Positions 15,911 to 23,946 of a stretch of DNA of 62,047 nt are shown here, one piece after another; the first letter of the stretch is position 1; each line of letters begins with the position of its first letter. The stretch is from an uncultured Clostridia bacterium. GTDB taxonomy: Bacteria > Bacillota > Clostridia > Monoglobales > Monoglobaceae. The stretch is from NCBI GenBank assembly GCA_947589045.1, contig CANQBQ010000015.1, forward strand, positions 1-62,047, given 5' to 3'. The notes under the pieces are model-generated. The model ran no database searches, was not told the origin of the DNA, and was given only the letters and a program-made list of their open reading frames with translations. The translations under genes and the position numbers were made by a program.

Positions 15911-16726
15911 CTATGCCAGTTTTATTACAGTCAGATGTGCCGAGACGGGCATTGAGCCTCCCGCCAGAGGCGTTATGGTGAGCGCCGTGGAGTTGCCGCT
16001 CGGATTTCTCACGCTGAGGACGGAATTTTCCGTCGTTACGTTTATTATCGACATACCTACGATTTGCGATGTTCCGGTAGACCTGCCTGTAACCGTGTAG
16101 TCAAGTTCCTCTCCGTTTAACGCCAGCATAAGCTGACCGGGTTCGTTCGCGCTTATCTGAAAAGACACATAATACGTTCCGATGTCCGCAAGAGTAAACG
16201 AGCTGTCACTCGCCCGTGAAATCGAGCTTCCGCCGATCACGCCGTCCCGCGGGAACGAAACGTCCCCGCCGATTGCAACCATTACGCTGTTGTCGGGCGG
16301 CATAAGTGCGTAAAAATCGGCAAAGTCGGCGACCGCTCCTGTTGCACCCGCAGGACCCGTCGGACCCGTGGGACCCGTTGCGCCTGTTGCGCCTGTTGCT
16401 CCCGTTGCACCCGTAGGACCTGTCGGGCCCGTGGGACCCGTTGGACCTGTCGCACCTGTCGCACCCGTTGCGCCCGTTGCGCCTGTTGCGCCTGTCGGAC
16501 CTGTCGCGCCCGAAATGCCGTTAAATCCGCGCGGACCTGTCGGTCCGGTCGGACCTGTTGCGCCCGTTGCGCCTGTTGCGCCCGTCGGACCTGTCGGACC
16601 TGTCGCGCCCGAAATGCCGTTAAATCCGCGCGGACCTGTCGGTCCGGTCGGACCCTGAAGGCACGGGCAGCAACCGCAGCCCGGCATACAGAAAGCTCCG
16701 TCCGAAGCGCAGCCACAGTTAAACAT
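15911..16726 (-). CDS. Collagen-like surface (exosporium-type) protein
   Basis: A 271-residue protein in three parts. Residues 1-25 are Cys-rich ([19 protein letters not shown]), with six or more Cys likely to crosslink. Residues ~26-130 are Gly-X-Thr triplets, mostly GPT and GAT, interrupted twice by [12 protein letters not shown]. Residues ~131-271 form a beta-rich head like the BclA/C1q-type jelly roll. Thr-rich triplets are classic O-glycosylation sites, and a GT2 gene follows directly. A ~60-bp DNA segment repeats with a 99-bp period (near 16495 and 16594), so copy number may vary between strains. A strong AGGAGG precedes the ATG. Given the coat genes nearby, a spore outer-layer role is likely but inferred. 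Confidence 0.88.
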   Translation of the reverse strand: MFNCGCASDGAFCMPGCGCCPCLQGPTGPTGPRGFNGISGATGPTGPTGATGATGATGPTGPTGPRGFNGISGATGPTGATGATGATGATGATGPTGPTGPTGPTGATGATGATGATGPTGPTGPAGATGAVADFADFYALMPPDNSVMVAIGGDVSFPRDGVIGGSSISRASDSSFTLADIGTYYVSFQISANEPGQLMLALNGEELDYTVTGRSTGTSQIVGMSIINVTTENSVLSVRNPSGNSTALTITPLAGGSMPVSAHLTVIKLA

Positions 16727-16989
16727 AATTAAAACCTCCTTAAATTTTTGAATAATTTTCTGATTTCTTTAGACTAACCGTATGTTTTAGGCATTTTTGC
16801 CGAACGGCAAAAATTTACATACACTACAATATATGTCAACAGTCGGCAAAATGTTTTTGCGTTTGACAAAAACAAAGATTTAAATATTTTTAAACGGTGT
16901 TGTAAGATAATTGTCATATATATGTAATATAGATGTGATAGAATAGTACTGCTGAACTTTAATTTTGAATTTCAAGGGTTAAATTTACT

Positions 16990-18387
16990 ATGAAGATGAG
17001 AAAAAAATCCAGGGTGGAGCTTTTCAAGGATATACTTCTTATATTCCTTGTGCTCGCCTGCGTATTTACGGGCGTGATGCTGAAAAAGTACATATTCCCG
17101 TCGGGTACGCCGACGCAGACCTCGATAATGAGTGATTCGGCGGGCGGCGGAGTCGACGAGGAAAGTCTCCGCGGAGCCGCCGAACGGCTCGCGGAATATA
17201 TGAGTTCGGATTTTATAGTGGTCAACAACGGAGAAAACCGACGCCTGTATTCCGAAAATTCGGAGCGTTACGGCGAGCTCAGCGCTGCTCTCGACAAAAT
17301 TCTGTCGGAGGTTTTCACGAGCGAAAACGAAACAGCCGTGGTTTTGTGCGGCGAGGAGGAGTGGACGGCGGCTCTTTCGGTGGGCTCGGTTTACATAAAA
17401 TTGCCGTGCGCCGTAAAGTGGAGCGATACAGCCGCGTTTCCGGGGGTTTCGGTAAACAAAAGCTTTGCGGGCGCGGAGTTTGACGAGCTTGCGATTATGC
17501 CGGGCGAGGAAAGCGGCGTGATTTTGTATCTGCGCGGCAGTGTTTCTGACGAGATACAGGCATATCCGTTTAATTTAAACGCAGACCGACTGAGGGCGAT
17601 TTTAAACGATTACGCGGGAGCGGGAGGAAGAAGCTGTGCATACGGCTTTGAGCTTGCCGCCGCGCCCGAGAGGTACAATATAAGCGAGGCGGCGTATGAG
17701 GCTGTTTCGTATATAGACGCGTCCGCCGTAATTCCGCTTTCGGAGGTAAGTGTTCCGTCGGTGACGCTCGGCGTTCCGTCGGTGCTTTCGGGAAGCCCCG
17801 AAAATCTTATCGCGTCGTCCGAGATAGGCGGGATAGTCGATATGCTCGGATTTGACGCTCGCACGCTCAGGATTAGCTGTGACCGCGACGACGTTAAAAT
17901 TTTTGAAAGTCCGTATGCGTCGCTGCGCATTTTCCCGAACGGGAAGATAGAATTCATCTCGGAGCAGGGCTTGTCGTGCGGCGCGGAGGAGAGCGCGCCG
18001 GTAGGCGTTGCGGGTATGATTTCAAAGCTCTGCAAGGCTCTGGACATCAACCTTTCGGGCGGCGGCGCGAGTCTTAAAATAAGCGGATTTGAGAGGTCGG
18101 GCGACGAGGAGAGTATCGCGTTTGACTATCATATTGCGGGAATACCGCTCCGAGTTTCGGAGGATGAACACGCGGTCGAGGCAAGGGTGAAAAACGGAAG
18201 GCTTACCGAGTTTAAAATATATCTGAAGAACTTTTCGGCTTCGTCCGCCGCGCCGACCGAAAGCGCGCTCTCGGCGATAGAAAAGGCGGCGGTCGGCACA
18301 CCCGACATTAGAATAAATAATATTGAATTGCAGTATAAAAATATTTCGGACGGCACGCCCTGCGAGTGTTCGTGGAGCGTCATATAA
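16990..18387 (+). CDS. YycH-like membrane-anchored regulatory protein
   Basis: A 465-residue protein with a short basic N-terminus, one transmembrane helix (residues ~12-29) and a large extracytoplasmic part of mixed alpha/beta character. Sequence identity to known families is not obvious to me. The call rests on length (B. subtilis YycH has about 455), single N-terminal anchor, and order: a YycI-sized membrane protein follows, then murA and walJ (yycJ). YycH normally restrains the WalK sensor kinase; no walR/walK is present here. A weak AAGGG precedes the start. Confidence 0.55.
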   Translation: MKMRKKSRVELFKDILLIFLVLACVFTGVMLKKYIFPSGTPTQTSIMSDSAGGGVDEESLRGAAERLAEYMSSDFIVVNNGENRRLYSENSERYGELSAALDKILSEVFTSENETAVVLCGEEEWTAALSVGSVYIKLPCAVKWSDTAAFPGVSVNKSFAGAEFDELAIMPGEESGVILYLRGSVSDEIQAYPFNLNADRLRAILNDYAGAGGRSCAYGFELAAAPERYNISEAAYEAVSYIDASAVIPLSEVSVPSVTLGVPSVLSGSPENLIASSEIGGIVDMLGFDARTLRISCDRDDVKIFESPYASLRIFPNGKIEFISEQGLSCGAEESAPVGVAGMISKLCKALDINLSGGGASLKISGFERSGDEESIAFDYHIAGIPLRVSEDEHAVEARVKNGRLTEFKIYLKNFSASSAAPTESALSAIEKAAVGTPDIRINNIELQYKNISDGTPCECSWSVI

Positions 18388-18414
18388 TCGAAGAAAATAC
18401 GGGAGGAATTTAAT

Positions 18415-19245
18415 TTGGAGCTGCGGCGTTTAAAGACTATTATAATACTTATCCTGCTTCTCGTTATGACGGCGGGAATAGTGTCCTACGCGCAAATGGA
18501 GCAAAACGACAGGAGCATAAACCGTGATTACGAAAATCGTATAATAAGTATGCTGGACGACGCTCATATTTCGATAGACCGCGCCCTGATATCCCACGGG
18601 GGCGGATTTGCGAGGAACCTTTATATAGAGCTTGCGGACTGCGGCGGCGAGGAGTTTGTCACTTCCGTATTGGGAAGCGGTTACACAAAGACCGACATGA
18701 CGGTTTTTGCCAAGGACGGCAAGCGTCTCACTCTGACCGACGACGGCGCGGTGCTTACCTCCGGCGGCGAAGCCCTGCAGGCGGGCAGAGAGAGAGAACG
18801 CTGTACCGCGCTTTTAAGCTCTCTCGGCGTTGATATACACTTATATAAATTAAGCGACATACAGAGCGGGCAATCCGAGGAAGGCACATATGCGGCTCGT
18901 TATTCGGCGTATTTTGAGGACTGCGAGATTTTCGACTCCTATATAGATGTGGTGATAAACGCCGGCGGCACAACCGTGACCTTTAAAAATCCCATAAGCC
19001 TCTGCCGCTCGACAGAAGGCACGAGCGCGTTTTTCAGCGGGGCGAGCATACTCGCGGAGCTGCCGCAAAATCCGATGTTTGAGGGGGTTGAGCGGGCGAC
19101 GGTCACCGAGATAAGACGCGGTGCGGCAATCGCCTCGGACGGACAGAACATAAAAAGTGTGTTTGCTATACCCGTCTGGCGCGTCACGACCGACGGCGCG
19201 GGCGTGATGATGTACGACGCGCGCAACGGAAATTTTTTACAGTAA
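18415..19245 (+). CDS. YycI-like membrane-anchored protein, TTG start
   Basis: A 276-residue protein with one N-terminal transmembrane helix (residues ~7-26, IIILILLLVMTAGIVSYA) and an extracytoplasmic domain. Its C-terminal third (VFAIPVWRVTTDGAGVMMYDARNG) resembles the YycI/PepSY-like fold. Size matches B. subtilis YycI (about 280). It lies 27 bp after the YycH-like gene, so the two are probably co-transcribed. The start is TTG at 18415 with GGGAGG at 18401-18406, which decides the start. A role as partner of the YycH-like protein is inferred. Confidence 0.55.
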   Translation: MELRRLKTIIILILLLVMTAGIVSYAQMEQNDRSINRDYENRIISMLDDAHISIDRALISHGGGFARNLYIELADCGGEEFVTSVLGSGYTKTDMTVFAKDGKRLTLTDDGAVLTSGGEALQAGRERERCTALLSSLGVDIHLYKLSDIQSGQSEEGTYAARYSAYFEDCEIFDSYIDVVINAGGTTVTFKNPISLCRSTEGTSAFFSGASILAELPQNPMFEGVERATVTEIRRGAAIASDGQNIKSVFAIPVWRVTTDGAGVMMYDARNGNFLQ

Positions 19246-19311
19246 TTGACCGAAATGTCTTTGTTTTTATATGAAAAGTTAATAATTGTCGGCATTTTTT
19301 GAAAATTTTAC

Positions 19312-19339
19312 TTGAAATATATTCAAAAAGTGGTATAAT
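19312..19339 (+). promoter_or_regulatory. Promoter of murA
   Basis: TTGAAA (19312-19317) and TATAAT (19334-19339) with 16-bp spacing. This gives murA its own promoter independent of the yycHI-like pair. Confidence 0.7.
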
Positions 19340-19408
19340 CACATAGGTGAATAAAGAACAAAAAAGAACTGAATGTACGCGGACGGACGTACAAAAGGAG
19401 ATTATTCT

Positions 19409-20719
19409 ATGGAGAAACTGGTTATTCTGGGAGGCTCTCAGCTTGTCGGCGAGGTCGAGATAAGCGGCGCGAAGAATTCGGCGGTCGCAATCATTGTCGC
19501 CTCGATTTTGACGGGCGACGTCTGCACCATTGAGAATGTGCCTGATGTGAGCGATACCCGTGCATTGATGAATATAATAAATCAGCTCGGCGGCGATGCG
19601 GAATTTATCGACAAGGGAGTGCTTCGCATCGACTGCAGCGATTTGGACAGCTATGAGGCTACATACGACTCGGTTAAGAAAATACGCGCATCGTCTTATC
19701 TGATGGGCGCGCTTTTGGGTAAGTTCCATCACGCGAGAGTGGCATTCCCCGGCGGCTGTGACTTCGGCGTGAGACCTATCGACCAGCATATAAAGGGTTT
19801 TGAAAGGCTCGGTGCAAGGACCTCGATAGAGCACGGCTGTATTGAGCTTGAGGCGGAGCGTCTTGTGGGCGGAGGAGTTTATCTCGACGTTGTTTCGGTC
19901 GGCGCGACGATAAATATTATGCTTGCGGCAACGCTGGCGGAGGGCGTTACGGTGATTGAGAACGCCGCCCGCGAACCGCATATCGTTGATGTGGCGAACT
20001 TTTTAAACCTTATGGGCGCGAACATCAAGGGTGCCGGAACGAGCGTTATAAAGATAAAGGGCGTTTCCTCGCTTCACGGCGGAAGCTACTCGGTAATTCC
20101 CGACCAGATAGAGGCGGGAACATATATGATTGCCGCCGCCGCGACCCACGGCGACGTGCTGATAAAGAATATAATCCCGACTCACCTTGACTCGCTGAGC
20201 GCGAAGCTCACCGAAATGGGTGTGACGGTGGAGGAATTTGACGACGCGGTAAGAGTAAGCTGTGACGCGGACAAAAAGCTCCGCGCGGTCACGGTCAAAA
20301 CTCAGCCCTACCCCGGATTTCCTACCGACCTTCAGCCGCAGATGCTCACCTTGCTGACTCTTGCCAAGGGTACGAGCGTGGTGTCGGAGAATGTTTGGGA
20401 CAACAGATTTAAGTATGTTGCGGAACTGCGCGGTATGGGCGTTAACGTCACGATTGACGGCAGGATTGCGGTCGTTGAGGGCGTGGAGCGAATTACCGGC
20501 TCTCCCGTTTCTTCAACCGATTTGCGCGCGGGCGCGGCTCTCGTTATTGCGGGACTTATGGCGCACGGCGTTACCGAAATTTATAATTTGAAATATCTTG
20601 ACCGCGGCTATGAGGATTTGGTCGGCAAGCTCAAAAAGCTCGGCGCACAGATCACCCGCCGCGAAATAGTTGAGAATAATTCGCGCGGCAGCGTAAAGAG
20701 AAGCAAAAAGCGCGCGTAA
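19409..20719 (+). CDS. murA: UDP-N-acetylglucosamine 1-carboxyvinyltransferase
   Basis: Catalyses the first committed step of peptidoglycan synthesis, transferring enolpyruvate from PEP to UDP-GlcNAc in the cytoplasm. The 436 residues show the EPSP-synthase fold: SGAKNSAVAII at 19-29, and FPGGCDFGVRPID with the PEP-binding Cys117 intact. Cys here predicts fosfomycin sensitivity, since Asp replaces it in resistant forms. I start at ATG 19409 because AAAGGAG is 8 nt upstream; a 12-codon extension has no SD. walJ follows 13 bp later, so the two are likely co-transcribed. Confidence 0.95.
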   Translation: MEKLVILGGSQLVGEVEISGAKNSAVAIIVASILTGDVCTIENVPDVSDTRALMNIINQLGGDAEFIDKGVLRIDCSDLDSYEATYDSVKKIRASSYLMGALLGKFHHARVAFPGGCDFGVRPIDQHIKGFERLGARTSIEHGCIELEAERLVGGGVYLDVVSVGATINIMLAATLAEGVTVIENAAREPHIVDVANFLNLMGANIKGAGTSVIKIKGVSSLHGGSYSVIPDQIEAGTYMIAAAATHGDVLIKNIIPTHLDSLSAKLTEMGVTVEEFDDAVRVSCDADKKLRAVTVKTQPYPGFPTDLQPQMLTLLTLAKGTSVVSENVWDNRFKYVAELRGMGVNVTIDGRIAVVEGVERITGSPVSSTDLRAGAALVIAGLMAHGVTEIYNLKYLDRGYEDLVGKLKKLGAQITRREIVENNSRGSVKRSKKRA

Positions 20720-20732
20720 GAGGGTCAATTTT

Positions 20733-21527
20733 ATGAATTTGTGTTCACTCAGAAGCTCCAGCCGAGGAAATTCGGCTGTTGCCTTCACAGACAAAACGAA
20801 AATACTGGTCGATTGCGGAATAAGCGGCAAGACGGCTCTTTGCTGTCTTGCCGACATAAATATTTCGCCTGAGGAGATTGACGCGATAGTGGTCACTCAC
20901 GAGCATATCGACCATATTCGCGGAGTCGGCGTGCTGTGCCGAAAATTCAATATACCGGTCTACGCAAGCGAGGGAACCTGGTACGCGATGGAGCGCGAGA
21001 TAGGCGTTATCCCCCGCGAATGCATACGCGTCTTTTCGGACGTGTATTTTGATATAGGGGATATAGAGGTGCGCCCCTTTGACATTCCGCACGATGCGGC
21101 GGAGCCTTGCGGATACGCGTTTTTCTCGCAGAGCGGAAGCGCGGCGGTCGCGACCGATATGGGCTGTATCGACGACGGCGTTATAAACGCGCTGCGCGGG
21201 TGCGACACGGTTTTGCTTGAGGCAAACCACGATATAAATATGCTCGCTATGGGAAATTATCCGCAAAGCCTTAAAAATCGCATAAGAGGACGCAAAGGGC
21301 ATCTTGCGAACGACGACGCGGGAAAGGTGGCGGCGGAGCTTGTGAAGCACGGGACGAAAAATATTCTGCTCGGTCATTTGAGTATGGAGAATAATTATCC
21401 CCCGCTTGCCTATAATACCGTTAAAAACGCTCTTGAGAGCGAGAATATATATATGGGACGCGACGTTATTTTGGACGTGGCGCGGAGAGACGAAATTTCA
21501 CAGTGCAGAGATTGCCTGACGGTTTAG
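20733..21527 (+). CDS. walJ: WalJ/YycJ-type metallo-beta-lactamase-fold hydrolase
   Basis: A 264-residue cytoplasmic MBL-fold protein. THEHIDH (residues 55-61) supplies the metal site, with later ligands in ATDMG and LGHLS, and CSLRSSSRGNSA at the N-terminus is the family signature. YycJ/WalJ proteins are linked to coordination of DNA replication with cell division and cell-wall homeostasis, possibly as nucleases. Its position with YycH-like, YycI-like and murA genes supports this assignment. Starts 13 bp after murA. Confidence 0.87.
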   Translation: MNLCSLRSSSRGNSAVAFTDKTKILVDCGISGKTALCCLADINISPEEIDAIVVTHEHIDHIRGVGVLCRKFNIPVYASEGTWYAMEREIGVIPRECIRVFSDVYFDIGDIEVRPFDIPHDAAEPCGYAFFSQSGSAAVATDMGCIDDGVINALRGCDTVLLEANHDINMLAMGNYPQSLKNRIRGRKGHLANDDAGKVAAELVKHGTKNILLGHLSMENNYPPLAYNTVKNALESENIYMGRDVILDVARRDEISQCRDCLTV

Positions 21528-21547
21528 AATTTCGGAGGAGTGAAGTT

Positions 21548-22492
21548 ATGGGCGCGAAATTGTTTGTTGTTGTACCGTGTTACAACGAAGAAGAAGTTTT
21601 GGGCGAAACCTCAAAGCGTATGCTTGGACTGTTCTCCAAAATGGAGATGGGCGGGCTCATTACGCCCGACAGCCGCATTGTCTTTGTTGACGACGGAAGC
21701 CGTGACAGGACGTGGAGCATAATATCCGAGCTTGCCGAGCGAGAGGAGCGCATAAGCGGTATTAAGCTCGCGCACAATGCGGGGCATCAGAACGCTCTGC
21801 TCGGCGGACTTATGACGATAAAGGACGAATGTGACTGCGCGGTGTCAATCGACGCGGATTTGCAGGACGATATAAACGTAATTCCCGAAATGGTGAAAAA
21901 GTTTTCGGACGGGTGCGACATAGTGTACGGCGTGCGTAACAGCCGCGAGAGCGACACGTTTTTCAAGCGAAGCACCGCGCTCGCGTTTTACAAGCTGATT
22001 GGCGCGATGGGTGTGGAGACGGTGTATAACCACGCGGATTTCCGTCTTATGAGCCGCAGGGCGCTCGGTGCGCTCGCCGAGTTCCCCGAGCAAAATCTGT
22101 TCCTGCGCGGAATTGTGCCGACCATAGGCTATAAGACCGACAGCGTGTATTATGACCGCGCCGAGAGATTTGCGGGCGAGTCAAAGTACCCGCTCAAAAA
22201 AATGCTGTCCTTTGCGTTTGATGGCATAACCTCGTTCAGTGTCAAGCCGATACGCCTGATTTGGAGCCTGGGTTTGGTGATTGCAATTCTGGCGGTTCTT
22301 GCCGCCGTTTATGTGCTTATCTCCAAGCTGACGGGACACGTCACAAGCGGCTGGTCGTCGCTTATGATTTCGATATGGTTCCTCGGCGGCGTGCAGCTTT
22401 TGTCGGTCGGCTTGATAGGCGAATACGTGGGCAAGGTTTACAAAGAGACAAAACAGCGCCCTCGCTATATAATAGAAACGTATAAGAAGTAA
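21548..22492 (+). CDS. GtrB/DPM1-like family 2 glycosyltransferase
   Basis: Membrane-bound GT2 that probably loads a sugar onto undecaprenyl phosphate. Of 314 residues, 1-~230 form the GT-A domain: VVPCYNEEEVL, FVDDGSRDRTW and SIDADLQDD, the DxD-type site. Two C-terminal membrane helices (~235-260 and ~270-295) end in GEYVGKVYKETKQRPRYII, typical of the GtrB group. ATG 21548 follows GGAGGAG. Twenty bp downstream of walJ, ending at a terminator, so it closes the murA-walJ unit. It could supply the GT-C-like protein at 1.9 kb, which is speculative. Confidence 0.88.
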   Translation: MGAKLFVVVPCYNEEEVLGETSKRMLGLFSKMEMGGLITPDSRIVFVDDGSRDRTWSIISELAEREERISGIKLAHNAGHQNALLGGLMTIKDECDCAVSIDADLQDDINVIPEMVKKFSDGCDIVYGVRNSRESDTFFKRSTALAFYKLIGAMGVETVYNHADFRLMSRRALGALAEFPEQNLFLRGIVPTIGYKTDSVYYDRAERFAGESKYPLKKMLSFAFDGITSFSVKPIRLIWSLGLVIAILAVLAAVYVLISKLTGHVTSGWSSLMISIWFLGGVQLLSVGLIGEYVGKVYKETKQRPRYIIETYKK

Positions 22493-22500
22493 AAACAACA

Positions 22501-22530
22501 CAACCTCGGCTCGGATAGTCGAGGTTGTTT
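22501..22530 (+). terminator. Terminator after the GT2 gene
   Basis: CAACCTCG (22501-22508) pairs with CGAGGTTG (22520-22527) followed by TTTTC. Confidence 0.75.
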
Positions 22531-22570
22531 TCTCTTTGGCGGGATTTTAAATCACGGTATCCATATTTCG

Positions 22571-22597
22571 ACATATTATGTTAGTGTGGCATATATC
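22571..22597 (+). promoter_or_regulatory. Possible sigma-E-type promoter of cotJABC
   Basis: ACATATT (22571-22577) and CATATATC (22590-22597) resemble sporulation sigma-E -35 and -10 elements. The 12-bp gap is a little short. Its location 47 bp before cotJA supports it. Confidence 0.35.
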
Positions 22598-22643
22598 CGA
22601 GGGGTGTGTGCCGCAGACTGATTAAGAAAGGACTCGGAAATTT

Positions 22644-22835
22644 ATGAGTTGTGATTTTTATATCGCTCCGCCTATGGTGGCATATGCCTTTGTGCCGCCG
22701 CAGACGGTGAATATGAACAATCTGTACGCGCCCGACAAGGGGCTTGCGAGAGGCACAATTTTCCCCTGCCTCGACAAGCCGCTCGGAGTGTACGGAAAAG
22801 AGCAGATGACGTGCGGAGGTGTGAAAAAGGTATGA
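22644..22835 (+). CDS. cotJA: Spore coat-associated protein CotJA
   Basis: A 63-residue coat component. The mid-section (MVAYAFVPPQTVNMNNLYAPDKGLARGTIFPCLDKPLGVY) matches the CotJA pattern of a conserved AYVPxQ...Y....A...GT.FP.L..P. It is first of cotJA-cotJB-cotJC and overlaps cotJB by 4 nt (ATGA), indicating translational coupling. Expected to be made in the mother cell and needed for assembly of the Mn-catalase CotJC into the coat. AAAGGA lies upstream of the ATG. Confidence 0.9.
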   Translation: MSCDFYIAPPMVAYAFVPPQTVNMNNLYAPDKGLARGTIFPCLDKPLGVYGKEQMTCGGVKKV

Positions 22836-23077
22836 CAGAACGCGACGCCCTTATGAGAAAAATTCAGGAGTTCGCATTTGCGGCATACGAATGGAACCTC
22901 TATCTTGACACACATCCGAATGATGCTTCGGCTATCGAGCAGTTTAAGAAGATGTCCGAGGCTTGCAAACACTATACAAAGGAGTACGAAAAGAAGTACG
23001 GCCCGATTACCGCAGAAGGCGTAGAAGACGACGAATGTTGGAGCTGGGTCGATGAGCCGTGGCCCTGGCAGAACTGA
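22832..23077 (+). CDS. cotJB: Spore coat protein CotJB
   Basis: An 81-residue protein: helical N-terminal half (LMRKIQEFAFAAYEWNLYLDTHP), then a Lys/Tyr-rich segment, ending WSWVDEPWPWQN, the aromatic CotJB tail. ATG 22832 overlaps the cotJA stop and is preceded by GGAGG at 22816-22820. A longer frame from 22811 lacks an SD. It acts with CotJA and CotJC in the inner coat. Confidence 0.9.
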   Translation: MTERDALMRKIQEFAFAAYEWNLYLDTHPNDASAIEQFKKMSEACKHYTKEYEKKYGPITAEGVEDDECWSWVDEPWPWQN

Positions 23078-23163
23078 AACACGGCGTAAGCCGCCCGATT
23101 GTGCGTCCGCGGACGGCGGGTGGGAATATTGAAAATTCGCGGACAGAAAGGTTATAAAGTTTT

Positions 23164-23754
23164 ATGTGGAGTTATCAGAAAAAACTGCAATACCCCGTTA
23201 ATATTAAAAACGCAAATCCGAAGCTCGCGAGCTTTGTCGTTGCGCAGTACGGCGGTCCCGACGGCGAAATGAGCGCGTCGATGCGTTATCTCGCTCAGCG
23301 TTTCGCTATGCCCGACGGTCCTTCGTCCGCGCTTTTGACCGACATAGGCACCGAGGAACTGGCTCATCTTGAGATTGTGGGCTCGGTGGTTCGTCAGCTT
23401 ATGAAGAACGCGTCTACCGCCGAGATTGAGAACAGCCCCGCGGGAGCGTACTTCATAAACCACGGCAAGGGTGTTTACGCGGCAAACTCAAACGGCAGTC
23501 CGTTCAACGCGTTCTCTTTCGCATCGACGGGCGACCCCATCGCCGACCTCAACGAGGACCTCGCGGCGGAGCAGAAGGCGAGAGCGACCTATGACAACAT
23601 TCTTCGCGTTTCGGACGACCCCGACGTCAACGACGTTATGAAGTATCTGCGCCAGCGCGAGATAGTCCACTATCAGCGCTTCGGTGAGATGCTCGACCAT
23701 GTGCAGAACAAGGCGTGCGAGCGCAAGCCGATGTTTCAGGGCGTTACGCTCTGA
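23164..23754 (+). CDS. cotJC: Spore coat manganese catalase CotJC
   Basis: A 196-residue ferritin-like di-manganese catalase that dismutates hydrogen peroxide on the spore surface. Metal-binding helices show GTEELAHLEIVG and LRQREIVHYQRFGE, plus DLAAEQKARATYDNIL. It begins 86 bp after cotJB, and AAAGG lies upstream of the start. A strong terminator follows. It is slightly shorter than non-coat Mn catalases, as expected for CotJC. Confidence 0.93.
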   Translation: MWSYQKKLQYPVNIKNANPKLASFVVAQYGGPDGEMSASMRYLAQRFAMPDGPSSALLTDIGTEELAHLEIVGSVVRQLMKNASTAEIENSPAGAYFINHGKGVYAANSNGSPFNAFSFASTGDPIADLNEDLAAEQKARATYDNILRVSDDPDVNDVMKYLRQREIVHYQRFGEMLDHVQNKACERKPMFQGVTL

Positions 23755-23763
23755 TTTTTAAGC

Positions 23764-23799
23764 AAAAAACGCCAAAAGAAGCCTCTTTTGGCGTTTTTT
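23764..23799 (+). terminator. Terminator of cotJABC
   Basis: A 16-bp stem, AAAAAACGCCAAAAGA / TCTTTTGGCGTTTTTT, with loop AGCC. Ten bp after the cotJC stop. Confidence 0.92.
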
Positions 23800-23874
23800 G
23801 TCGGCTTTCGGATAAACCGGAAAGTGCCGTTCTTTGAAGGGGTGAAATTTCGCTGAAATTCGGAAAAATTTATG

Positions 23875-23903
23875 TTGAAATTTGATTTTTTATATTGTAT
23901 AAT
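23875..23903 (+). promoter_or_regulatory. Promoter of the Na/Pi cotransporter gene
   Basis: TTGAAA (23875-23880) and TATAAT (23898-23903), 17-bp spacing, 43 bp before the start codon. Confidence 0.75.
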
Positions 23904-23946
23904 GTAATTGGTGGTTTTTAGGCAAAGATATGTTCGGAGGACAGCG

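Noticed and set aside
15108-16100. 330-codon plus-strand open frame
   Set aside because: Opposite to the glycosyltransferase and collagen-like genes, which have clear motifs and SDs; it resembles no family.
16366-16660. Short tandem repeats resembling a CRISPR or satellite array
   Set aside because: They are codons for Gly-X-Thr triplets of the minus-strand collagen-like protein; there are no uniform repeats with unique spacers.
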